From RGIG2094 sp045660065 (GTDB taxonomy: Bacteria; Bacillota; Clostridia; RGIG6154), in assembly GCA_045660065.1 (NCBI GenBank), contig JAZRDC010000068.1:11351-75350 (forward strand): 64,000 nucleotides of DNA. Reading direction: 5' to 3'. Below the pieces are notes generated by a model. The model was not told the DNA's origin. It made no database searches and saw nothing but the letters and a program-made list of their open reading frames with translations. A program made the position numbers and the translations under genes. Position 1 is the stretch's first letter, and every line of letters starts with the position of its first letter. Shown here piece after piece: positions 52,082 through 58,236 of this stretch.

Positions 52082-52765
52082 TTATTTAGATTTAGTTTTA
52101 GATTTGTCGTCGTGCATAAAGTATTTGATTTTACTGCGTATGCCATCTATATGTTCATTCAAATCATCATTAATGTTGTTTCCCATAGGGTCAAGTATAA
52201 AATCAACGCCCTCACGCCTTGCAAGTTTTGCAGCAGGCACGAAATCACTATCGCCTGCGATAAGTATTATCTGATCAACTTGCTTTTTCAATACCATAGA
52301 TGCAATATCAGTTCCAAGTTTCATATCCATAGTTTTTTGTTTTATGTTTAGGACAAAATCGGTTTCTGTTATATCTTCTAAAGTTCTTTTGCCTGAAAAT
52401 AACGATTTAACTACATTGGGCTTTAGATTATAACCAAGGTCATTGTCAGACAAGCGACCTAATCTTAATGCAAATTTTCTTTTTGATTTTAAACTGTTTA
52501 AAAAAGTAGTCATCCAATCGTAAAGTTCATTTTTCATTTTTATATTTTTCTTTAAGAAAGGGTGATAAACATTTTTGTCAGTTGGTGGACAATCGTAATA
52601 AAATATACGATATAGCAAGGCTGCTTCAGGTCCTTTATTTTGTAAATGCAACCTGCAATAATGCTCCAATTCTTCTGCTCTAACCTCTGGAATTTTGTGT
52701 CCAAAAAGGTGCTCAGCTCTTTTGCGGTAAAAACCACCGTCTACAAGTACAGCGACTCTAATCAT
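52082..52765 (-). CDS. NYN-domain (PIN-like) protein, LabA/DUF88 type
   Basis: 227 residues, RBS AAGGAG. Conserved acidic motifs of the NYN nuclease fold: VAVLVDGGFYRKR (residues 3-15), MDMKLGTDIASMVL and LIAGDSDFVPAAKLARR. The family is predicted to cut RNA using metal ions. In mobile elements such proteins may act in RNA turnover or defence; the role here is unknown. It is preceded by a promoter, a palindrome and an attenuator-like leader. Confidence 0.85.
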   Translation of the reverse strand: MIRVAVLVDGGFYRKRAEHLFGHKIPEVRAEELEHYCRLHLQNKGPEAALLYRIFYYDCPPTDKNVYHPFLKKNIKMKNELYDWMTTFLNSLKSKRKFALRLGRLSDNDLGYNLKPNVVKSLFSGKRTLEDITETDFVLNIKQKTMDMKLGTDIASMVLKKQVDQIILIAGDSDFVPAAKLARREGVDFILDPMGNNINDDLNEHIDGIRSKIKYFMHDDKSKTKSK

Positions 52766-52796
52766 AAGTAAATCTCCTTAATAAAAGATAAAAAAA

Positions 52797-52860
52797 GAGC
52801 CCAAGGTTTCATCACTCTCCGTATGGTGGAGGGAATACTCCCATGGGCGTATAATCACAA
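52797..52860 (-). promoter_or_regulatory. Attenuator-like leader RNA upstream of the NYN gene
   Basis: On the minus strand the leader holds GCCCATGG near 52848 pairing with CCTTGGGC near 52800 (one mismatch), directly followed by a run of seven Ts, with an inner CTCC / GGAG hairpin. This has the form of an intrinsic terminator between promoter and gene. No known riboswitch consensus was recognised. Confidence 0.5.
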
Positions 52861-52913
52861 TATACAATTGTTATTGTGTTATTATTATAATATGCCCAAA
52901 GGGTAGTTGTCAA
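52856..52913 (-). promoter_or_regulatory. NYN-gene promoter with palindromic operator
   Basis: Minus-strand TTGACA (52913-52908), 18-base spacer, TATAAT (52889-52884). CACAATA (52856-52862) and TATTGTG (52872-52878) form a 23-base inverted repeat across the expected transcription start. Confidence 0.65.
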
Positions 52914-52945
52914 TACAATTTCAAAAAAAAATAAAAATTTTTATC

Positions 52946-53416
52946 TTATGTGTGTTTTACAACATTGTCATCAGAGTTGACACCGCCACCGTCTGCAGCC
53001 CATTTTAATGTATCATCAGAATCAACTGTTCTGATCTTATCATTAAAGTCTATAACAGTCTTTTTGTCTTCCTTAGTATATTTTTCATTTCCGATAAGGA
53101 TATCGACATATTCATTGGTTTTTTCTTTACCAAGGTCATTTAATTGGTTGTATTTTTGTAAAAACGATAAATTGTTTGATATGTTAGCCAAATGTTTTTC
53201 TTCAGATGTACCTAAAAGCCAATCGGGGTTTACATTTAAATAATTTCCAATCGCTTCTATGATAGGCTTTTTAATAGTGCGAATTTTACCTTTTTCATAT
53301 CTTTGAATTGTCGATTTATTTAGACAAAGTTTTTTTCCAAGTTCTTCTTGGGTGAGACCTGATTCAATCCGAATTTCTTTAATTCTGCTTGCTATTAATA
53401 ATTTGTTGGGGGTCAT
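52946..53416 (-). CDS. CI-like repressor (XRE-family HTH)
   Basis: 156 residues. N-terminal HTH (LTQEELGKKLCLNKSTIQRYEKGK) and YLNVNPDWLLGTSEE typical of phage repressors. The C-terminal half lacks the Ser-Lys autoprotease of LexA/CI, which fits inactivation by the ImmA-type peptidase instead of RecA. It presumably binds the TTGCAAAATGC operators just upstream. RBS GAGGTGATGA. Confidence 0.92.
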   Translation of the reverse strand: MTPNKLLIASRIKEIRIESGLTQEELGKKLCLNKSTIQRYEKGKIRTIKKPIIEAIGNYLNVNPDWLLGTSEEKHLANISNNLSFLQKYNQLNDLGKEKTNEYVDILIGNEKYTKEDKKTVIDFNDKIRTVDSDDTLKWAADGGGVNSDDNVVKHT

Positions 53417-53441
53417 TTTATCATCACCTCAAATCAATGTT

Positions 53442-53470
53442 AGCATAAAAAATTGCAAAATGCAATACAA
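53442..53470 (-). promoter_or_regulatory. Repressor promoter (leftward)
   Basis: Minus-strand TTGTAT (53470-53465), 17-base spacer, TATGCT (53447-53442). Operator 1 fills the spacer, so repression could be autoregulatory. Confidence 0.55.
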
Positions 53471-53560
53471 AAACAACAAAAAAATAAAAAAAATTGCAAA
53501 ATGCTATTGACAAGTTGCAAAATGCGTGTTAATATATATTCGAAAGTTGCATAACGCAAC
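53453..53560. promoter_or_regulatory. Operator array of the immunity region
   Basis: Four related sites: TTGCAAAATGCAA (53453-53465), TTGCAAAATGC (53494-53504), TTGCAAAATGCG (53515-53526) and GTTGCATAACGCAAC (53546-53560). Sites 2 and 3 are 21 bases apart. A fifth perfect copy is at 54326-54340. Confidence 0.8.
53507..53535 (+). promoter_or_regulatory. Early rightward promoter
   Basis: TTGACA (53507-53512), 17-base spacer, TAATAT (53530-53535). Operator 3 lies between the boxes and operators 2 and 4 flank them. Confidence 0.75.
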
Positions 53561-53577
53561 GAAAGAGAGGTGAGATT

Positions 53578-53781
53578 GTGGGAAAGATTCCTTATATGAC
53601 AGAAAGGATAGTCAATTTCAAAGAGTTGAGAAATACAATTGAAGGTTGTTATATTATGGCTCAATTTCTGCAACAAGAAAGCCCTCATAAGGAGAGCTTT
53701 GAACCATTAATTGAAGATTTAAAAAAAGCACGAGATTTCCAATTCGAAATTGAGGTAAAGAAGATAAGTTATTGCGAGTAA
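53578..53781 (+). CDS. Small early phage protein, unknown
   Basis: 67 residues from GTG 53578 after GAGAGGTGAG. Mixed charged and helical sequence without recognised domains. First gene of the rightward early transcript, the place of Cro or anti-repressor genes, but it has no HTH. It converges on the next gene with a 13-base overlap. Confidence 0.55.
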   Translation: MGKIPYMTERIVNFKELRNTIEGCYIMAQFLQQESPHKESFEPLIEDLKKARDFQFEIEVKKISYCE

Positions 53782-54053
53782 CCATCTTCATTTACATCAA
53801 TCTGTTGCTTGAATTCTACTGAAGCCAGACAACGACTTCTCATGGTGCAGAATCTATATATGCTTAATTTAGGATCTTGTTTGGAAGGTGGCAATTTGAG
53901 GTTTTGCACTATGGGACATTCACAGGCGACATAGGTTGCAACAGAAGGATTATCTTTGTCATTAAAATGATACCTTGCTAAAAGTGTTATTTCTTTGTTC
54001 CATAACGGACAATGGTGTTGTTTGCCGACAAAGGTGTAGTACATCTCATTCAT
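53769..54053 (-). CDS. Small Cys-containing protein, unknown
   Basis: 94 residues on the opposite strand to its neighbours, ATG at 54053 with GAGGTGATAAC upstream. Four scattered Cys (HHCPLWNK, VACECPIV, FCTMRSRCLA) could form a zinc site. No family recognised. Confidence 0.5.
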   Translation of the reverse strand: MNEMYYTFVGKQHHCPLWNKEITLLARYHFNDKDNPSVATYVACECPIVQNLKLPPSKQDPKLSIYRFCTMRSRCLASVEFKQQIDVNEDGYSQ

Positions 54054-54118
54054 AGGTTATCACCTCACTTTCAAGGGTGATTATAACATAATAAACAAAT
54101 TTTTACAAGGAGGGAATT

Positions 54119-54322
54119 ATGGTTAATACAAGTAAAATAAAAAGTCGTATGGTACTTTGTGGAATTACACAAAGTGGTTTGGCAGAAAAGCTTAAGCTTT
54201 CGCAAACAACTGTAAACCAGAAGATTAATAATGCAAGAAAAACTACAATTGAAGAAGCGTTATTAATTAAAAAGCATCTTGATATATCTGATTGCGAATT
54301 TGGAGAATATTTTTTTGTTTAA
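54119..54322 (+). CDS. Cro-like HTH protein (DUF739 type)
   Basis: 67 residues, ATG six bases after AAGGAGGG. It carries an XRE HTH (ITQSGLAEKLKLSQTTVNQK) followed by LLIKKHLDISDCEFGEYF, the usual form of small phage Cro-like regulators. The perfect operator at 54326 lies immediately after its stop. Confidence 0.85.
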   Translation: MVNTSKIKSRMVLCGITQSGLAEKLKLSQTTVNQKINNARKTTIEEALLIKKHLDISDCEFGEYFFV

Positions 54323-54325
54323 AGA

Positions 54326-54340
54326 GTTGCAAAATGCAAC
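54326..54340. promoter_or_regulatory. Fifth repressor operator, perfect palindrome
   Basis: GTTGCAAAATGCAAC, 15 bases, the best match to the immunity-region operators. Confidence 0.75.
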
Positions 54341-54389
54341 AAGTGACAAAATATCACTTGTGAAAATCAGAAGTGACGAAACGTCACTT
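54341..54389. promoter_or_regulatory. Tandem AAGTGAC palindromes
   Basis: AAGTGA-7-TCACTT (54341-54359) and AAGTGACG-3-CGTCACTT (54371-54389), centred 30 bases apart and directly upstream of the HTH gene at 54407. They differ in sequence from the TTGCAAAATGC sites, so a different protein should bind, possibly the product of 54407. Confidence 0.6.
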
Positions 54390-54406
54390 TAGAGAGAGGT
54401 GAGTAA

Positions 54407-54598
54407 ATGTTAAGAATAGCAGAAGTGAGAAAGTCAAGGGGTCTTTCACAAGAAGAAGTGGCGAAAGAGATAGGCATAGATAGAAGCACTGTAGCAAAGT
54501 GGGAAACAGGTAAGGCAAAGCCAAAAGCTGATACATTGCTTGCTTTATCGGCGTTGTTTAATTGTTCTATTGATGAAATTCTTGGGAATGAGAGGTGA
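54407..54598 (+). CDS. XRE-family HTH regulator
   Basis: 63 residues, ATG after GAGAGGTGAG. HTH LSQEEVAKEIGIDRSTVAKW with LLALSALFNCSIDEILGNE. Minimal repressor-type protein with no effector domain. Two palindromes precede its gene, suggesting autoregulation. Confidence 0.88.
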   Translation: MLRIAEVRKSRGLSQEEVAKEIGIDRSTVAKWETGKAKPKADTLLALSALFNCSIDEILGNER

Positions 54599-54602
54599 TG
54601 TT

Positions 54603-54803
54603 GTGGATTTAGAAAAATTAAATTCTAAAATCAAAGAAATTGGAATAAAAAAGAAAGCCATTGCCAAAGAGTTTGGGATTAGCGTTCAGGCACTAAATAA
54701 AAAACTGGCAGGGGATACGAAGATTACAGTAGATGATGCAAGTATATTTTGCGAGGTTTTAAGAATTAAGAGTGATAAAGAAAAAGTTGAGATATTTTTA
54801 TGA
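54603..54803 (+). CDS. HTH protein of phage regulator type
   Basis: 66 residues from GTG 54603, five bases after GAGAGGTG; the open frame to the left is inside the previous gene. HTH IKKKAIAKEFGISVQALNKKL with ASIFCEVLRIKSDKEKVEIF. Third small HTH in a row. It overlaps the next open frame by four bases. Confidence 0.75.
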   Translation: MDLEKLNSKIKEIGIKKKAIAKEFGISVQALNKKLAGDTKITVDDASIFCEVLRIKSDKEKVEIFL

Positions 54804-54820
54804 TTGATCAGGAGGAGAGT

Positions 54821-55024
54821 ATGAAAATAACTGTTCAGATTTGGGAGGAAAATCAAGGAATAAATTTTGATATAGAAGTACCAAGCAAAAAAGTAGCTTC
54901 AGATATTATATCAAAGTTTATTGAAGAAGATGTAAGTTTGGTGAGAATAGAAAAGCAGCACCAAAACGATGCTGCAAATCAGATAAATTCTAAAGGTTCT
55001 GGTGTATCCAGTCCCACTGCTTAG
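54821..55024 (+). CDS. Small acidic phage protein, unknown
   Basis: 67 residues from ATG 54821 after AGGAGGAG. Begins MKITVQIWEENQGINFDIEV, with a polar C-terminal tail. No domain recognised. Its end overlaps the convergent Cas2-like gene by 35 bases. Confidence 0.55.
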   Translation: MKITVQIWEENQGINFDIEVPSKKVASDIISKFIEEDVSLVRIEKQHQNDAANQINSKGSGVSSPTA

Positions 55025-55253
55025 ATGTAAGAAAACCTTTGATTGGTTTTTCAACCTTGCAAATTATCATTCTGTCATTGCTGTCAAGGTTTGCGGTAAC
55101 CTTTGACTGAACAGCATCAATGGACAACGAGGATTTTACAAGATATGTAGTGGTAACATATTTACACCAGGGACCTAATGATTTTATAGAATTTTCCACT
55201 TCTTCGCGATTTGAAGTGGGAGATTTTAAATCATAAGAAATCATATAAACCAT
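54990..55253 (-). CDS. Stand-alone Cas2-like / SinR-family protein
   Basis: 87 residues. N-terminal MVYMISYDLKSP with IKSLGPWCKYVTTTYLVKS and DRMIICKVEKPIKGFLTSKQWDWI resembles the small ferredoxin-like Cas2/VapD superfamily, in which a conserved Asp after the first strand is the key residue (Asp8 here). There is no CRISPR array or other cas gene in the window. A nuclease or toxin-like role is possible but unproven. Confidence 0.65.
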   Translation of the reverse strand: MVYMISYDLKSPTSNREEVENSIKSLGPWCKYVTTTYLVKSSLSIDAVQSKVTANLDSNDRMIICKVEKPIKGFLTSKQWDWIHQNL

Positions 55254-55300
55254 TTATTCACCTCCAATCAATAATAGAATGTTGTGTTCGAACTAAATAT

Positions 55301-55329
55301 ATTATACCATATATTGTTAAAAATCACAA
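55301..55329 (-). promoter_or_regulatory. Promoter of the Cas2-like gene
   Basis: Minus-strand TTGTGA (55329-55324), 17-base spacer, TATAAT (55306-55301). Confidence 0.65.
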
Positions 55330-55425
55330 CTTTTACTTTCTATCTTTATAAGTGAAGATGTTGTAAATGGCTTAAAATCAAGGTTGAATAGTGTTAAAAA
55401 TTTTACGTTTAAAGGAGAAATTGAA

Positions 55426-55818
55426 ATGAAAAGAATTAAGTGTTTTGCTTTAGGGTTAGTTTTTGTATTGTTGCTTACAGGATGTACTGAAGCGGATAGA
55501 GTATCTTATAATCTTTCAAAAGAAGCGGACAATTTTAATGTTGTACGTCAATTGACAGTTATCAACTGCATTGAGGGTGATGTGTTGTTTCAGATGACAG
55601 GTAAACTTTCTATTACTGCAGATGGTATGGACAACCAATTAGAAATTGTTGCAGAGGATAATGGAACATATGTAAAACATTTTGTAGGATTAAGCGACAA
55701 TGTAACTTACGTTGTAGAGGATCTGAATTTAGGTGCAAATGAAGTGAATAAATATAGATACACTTTGAATTTCAATCCCAAAATGTGGATACCGATTGAG
55801 TTTAAAACTATTGATTAG
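55426..55818 (+). CDS. Phage beta-sandwich lipoprotein
   Basis: 130 residues from ATG 55426 after AAAGGAG. Lipoprotein signal ALGLVFVLLLTGC with Cys20-type lipobox LLTGC, then a compact beta-rich domain (VVRQLTVINCIEGDVLFQMTGK, NPKMWIPIEFKTID). Very similar small lipoproteins recur in Firmicutes temperate phages near the immunity region. Function not established; surface exclusion is one possibility. Confidence 0.7.
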   Translation: MKRIKCFALGLVFVLLLTGCTEADRVSYNLSKEADNFNVVRQLTVINCIEGDVLFQMTGKLSITADGMDNQLEIVAEDNGTYVKHFVGLSDNVTYVVEDLNLGANEVNKYRYTLNFNPKMWIPIEFKTID

Positions 55819-55839
55819 TTTTTACAATTAAATATTATT

Positions 55840-55988
55840 CCACACATAGAAGGCGGCCGCAACATTTGCCCGGGAAAGTGAAGCGGCCCTGGCAACACCC
55901 CAAACCCAAGTTTGTTTTTTATTTGTTTTTACTCCTTATTATGTAATAAATTTTATGGCGGCTGCCTTCTATGTGTGGGATAGTGGAA
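55840..55988. ncRNA. GC-rich structured element closed by a 21-bp inverted repeat
   Basis: 55840-55860 is complementary to 55968-55988 with only one G-T wobble. Inside are GCCCGGG / CCCTGGC (one mismatch), an alternative pairing GGCCGC (55855-55860) with GCGGCC (near 55883-55888), and CAAACCCAAGTTTG followed by TTTTTT, which looks like a rightward terminator. The left half is far richer in G+C than its surroundings. It could be a leader RNA of the operon starting at 56003 or a tiny inverted-repeat element. Confidence 0.6.
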
Positions 55989-56002
55989 AGGAGATAAGTT
56001 AA

Positions 56003-56233
56003 ATGACAGGAATAAGTGTTACAGAAAAGAGGTTTCTGACGGTAAATGATGTGAAGGATTATTTAGGGTGTACATATTATATGGCTAATAAGATTATGCA
56101 CTCAAAGGGTTTTCCATCGTTTTCTCTTGATGATTTAAGTGATAATTTAAAGCCAAGGTTTATTGTTGCACTTGAGGATTTTGAAGAATGGCTTGAGAAA
56201 ATGAAAAAAAACAATCGAAGAAAGACGAGGTGA
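56003..56233 (+). CDS. Excisionase-like HTH protein
   Basis: 76 residues, ATG after AAGGAG. MerR/excisionase-type winged helix: FLTVNDVKDYLGCTYYMANKIMHSKGFPSF and FIVALEDFEEWLEKMKK. It could bend DNA for excision with the integrase, or be a small activator of the operon it heads. Confidence 0.75.
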   Translation: MTGISVTEKRFLTVNDVKDYLGCTYYMANKIMHSKGFPSFSLDDLSDNLKPRFIVALEDFEEWLEKMKKNNRRKTR

Positions 56234-56460
56234 GGAAAGTGGACAAGTTTATAAACAATTTTGATGTGGTGCTTTTTTATTACCTGATGTTTTTAATTCC
56301 GGTGATAATCGGCTGCATAATAGAAAAAATAAGTGAAAGAAAGGAATTGAAGAAAAATGAAAACAGTGGACAAGTTGTTGGGAATTTTAGAGGAAGGAAA
56401 GTCGGTTCTGAATGGAACGATAATGAGGGATATTCAGAAGGGAAACGCTACAGCGCTTAA
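56230..56460 (+). CDS. Small membrane protein, unknown
   Basis: 76 residues if started at GTG 56230, or 73 from GTG 56239, which has better ribosome-site spacing. One membrane helix (VLFYYLMFLIPVIIGCII). It overlaps the next gene by 104 bases, which is unusual, so either its C-terminal part or the next gene's N-terminal part may not be translated. Confidence 0.4.
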   Translation: MRKVDKFINNFDVVLFYYLMFLIPVIIGCIIEKISERKELKKNENSGQVVGNFRGRKVGSEWNDNEGYSEGKRYSA

Positions 56461-56770
56461 TGAAAGACTTGTGAATTTCTATTTTATGCGAGGTGTGGCG
56501 GTTCTGCCTGCTCCGGGCACACAACTATGGTATCTTACAAAAGACAGAGGCGAAAAGTATTGCAGAGTAAGTTCTGGAAAGTTTGTTGCTTTGGGAAGAG
56601 ATTGCGTTGTAATGACCACAAATGTTGAGCCTGAAAAACTTATTAAGGAGTGTGAAGAACATTTTGTTTGTCATACTGCAGTTTATGTTTTTCCTGTGGG
56701 TGATGTTTTTGAAACAGAGGAAGAGGCAAGAGAAGAACTTGCAAGAAGGAGAGAAACTTATGGCGATTGA
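56357..56770 (+). CDS. Phage protein, unknown
   Basis: 137 residues. The central part (PAPGTQLWYLTKDRGEKY, HTAVYVFPVGDVFETEEEARE) resembles small phage proteins of early regions that follow a strand-helix pattern; the name is not known. No good ribosome site precedes ATG 56357, and translation may be coupled to the overlapping gene. It overlaps the next start by 11 bases. Confidence 0.6.
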   Translation: MKTVDKLLGILEEGKSVLNGTIMRDIQKGNATALNERLVNFYFMRGVAVLPAPGTQLWYLTKDRGEKYCRVSSGKFVALGRDCVVMTTNVEPEKLIKECEEHFVCHTAVYVFPVGDVFETEEEAREELARRRETYGD

Positions 56771-57008
56771 TGAAAATTTAAAACTTGGAGGTGGGGTAAT
56801 CAGGATTATTACTGACCACAAGGCCAAGGCACTATGCGGAGAGCACAGGACCTTAAAAGAATGCTTTGAAATTGGAAGGGCTATGTGTGAAATGCCGACT
56901 TCAACTGTGATTGTGATGCATGAAGAAGCGGTTAAGGGAAATGTATACCGATTTGGTGGCCACGGTGCGTTCTGGGAAGAAGTTGGAACACTGAATGGAT
57001 TTGCGTGA
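56760..57008 (+). CDS. Small phage protein, unknown
   Basis: 82 residues from ATG 56760 after AAGGAGAG; the frame extends left inside the previous gene but without a start signal. Contains ALCGEHRTLKECFEIGRAMC and YRFGGHGAFWEEVG. No domain recognised. Confidence 0.6.
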   Translation: MAIDENLKLGGGVIRIITDHKAKALCGEHRTLKECFEIGRAMCEMPTSTVIVMHEEAVKGNVYRFGGHGAFWEEVGTLNGFA

Positions 57009-57024
57009 GGAAGGAGTGAGATAG

Positions 57025-57453
57025 TTGGAAGCAGTTGTAATTTATTATACAGGTATGGTAACAAAGATTGATGTTCCCGAGAACGGGAGGCCGTTATATA
57101 AACAGATTCGTTTTATAATCAGCGGGTATATGGAAAACACATATCCTAAAAATCTTCCTGATGGATACATAATGATTGTAAATGAAGAAGGTAAGTTGAA
57201 TGGACTTCCAGTTAACACTATTGCCACAATGGTTTATGGCAGTGATGCGGATTTTATTGTTGGCGATGTTATTATTTTAAAGTTTGGTGAGTTCGAAGGT
57301 GAATCTGATGTTGTTGGAATGACCGAAGCGGAAGCGGATGAGGTTATGAAGTGCATTCACCAGACAATTATAAAGAGCAATAAAAAAGCCCGTCTTGTGG
57401 AAGAAGACGGACCTGAAGATGTGCAAAGCACATCATCCAATTTGCAGGATTAG
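57025..57453 (+). CDS. DUF3846-like protein
   Basis: 142 residues from TTG 57025 after AGGAGTGAG. IMIVNEEGKLNGLPVNTIATMVYG followed by DFIVGDVIIL matches the DUF3846 pattern, common in phages and conjugative elements, with no known activity. The C-terminal tail is polar. Confidence 0.72.
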   Translation: MEAVVIYYTGMVTKIDVPENGRPLYKQIRFIISGYMENTYPKNLPDGYIMIVNEEGKLNGLPVNTIATMVYGSDADFIVGDVIILKFGEFEGESDVVGMTEAEADEVMKCIHQTIIKSNKKARLVEEDGPEDVQSTSSNLQD

Positions 57454-57497
57454 TATAACATAAATGTTTGGTAAAGTCAAATTTTAAGGAGTTATAT

Positions 57498-57842
57498 ATG
57501 AAAAAACAAGATAAGAAGGCATACGGTGAGCTTGAAAATGTAATGCTTACCGATGAAGAGTACGGGAAACTTAAACAAAAGTTTCCCGATGATTTTGAAG
57601 ACAGAATAAATGCGGTGGGTTTTTATATGGACTCTTCCGGGAAGAAATATAAAAGTCATTATGCGACAATCCTGATGTGGGACAGAAGAGATAAGGAAAA
57701 GAAAAGGGAGGCCGAAGTTCCTAAAGGAACGAGTTTTTCTAATTATAAGGAACGCGAAACTGATTATGATGCGTTGGAACGAAAGAATTTGGCCGATTTG
57801 ATGAGCGGGAGAATACTTAATGATATTAGAATCAAGGATTGA
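57498..57842 (+). CDS. Phage replication-associated protein (replisome-organizer C-terminal type)
   Basis: 114 residues from ATG 57498 after AAGGAG. The segment MLTDEEYGKLKQKFP followed by YKSHYATILMWDRRDK is the form found at the C-terminus of phage DnaD-like/replisome organiser proteins. The DNA-binding N-terminal domain is missing, so it may be a separate accessory protein. It overlaps the next gene by 23 bases. Confidence 0.6.
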   Translation: MKKQDKKAYGELENVMLTDEEYGKLKQKFPDDFEDRINAVGFYMDSSGKKYKSHYATILMWDRRDKEKKREAEVPKGTSFSNYKERETDYDALERKNLADLMSGRILNDIRIKD

Positions 57843-58224
57843 AAAGGTTTCTGATACTGCTGCAAGGAATGGAGTTGTTGCGGCCCGTGAGGGCGGCAAA
57901 CTTACCGCTTTATATGAAGATAATTTTATGAATCTTGAAGAAATGTTTTTATATTACGTTATAAGAGATTTATATTACTGGTATGAACGAGGGGAAATAT
58001 CTTTATCTGAGGCGGAAATAAGAAAGAAAAAGGCTTTAAGGTATGTAAGGCATCAGAATGATTTAGAGGAAATGAGTAAAAATTCTTATGACAAAAAACT
58101 GGGTCCGGAACAAGAGGAGCCGCTTTTATGGGCTATAAATAAAGAGGCGGATAAAGAAAAGAAACTGGAACTTGCTTTGGAGTTTATAAGAAGAATTACA
58201 GGGCAGGCAATAATAGTTTTATGA
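57820..58224 (+). CDS. Phage protein, unknown
   Basis: 134 residues, mostly helical and charged. Central MFLYYVIRDLYYWYERGEISLSEAE and a Lys/Glu-rich second half. ATG 57820 lacks a strong ribosome site and is probably coupled to the upstream gene. No domain recognised. Confidence 0.6.
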   Translation: MILESRIEKVSDTAARNGVVAAREGGKLTALYEDNFMNLEEMFLYYVIRDLYYWYERGEISLSEAEIRKKKALRYVRHQNDLEEMSKNSYDKKLGPEQEEPLLWAINKEADKEKKLELALEFIRRITGQAIIVL

Positions 58225-58236
58225 AGGAGAGAAAAT

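Noticed and set aside
53440..53688. 82-codon minus-strand frame across the immunity region
   Set aside because: It covers the operator array and promoters and lies antisense to a gene with a good ribosome site.
54990..55253. CRISPR-Cas locus suggested by the Cas2-like protein
   Set aside because: No spacer-repeat array and no other cas gene occurs anywhere in the window.
55860..55960. Minus-strand frame through the GC-rich prophage element (Ala-rich peptide)
   Set aside because: There is an AAGGAG on that strand but no ATG, GTG or TTG at useful spacing in that frame; the RNA-like inverted repeat explains the sequence better.
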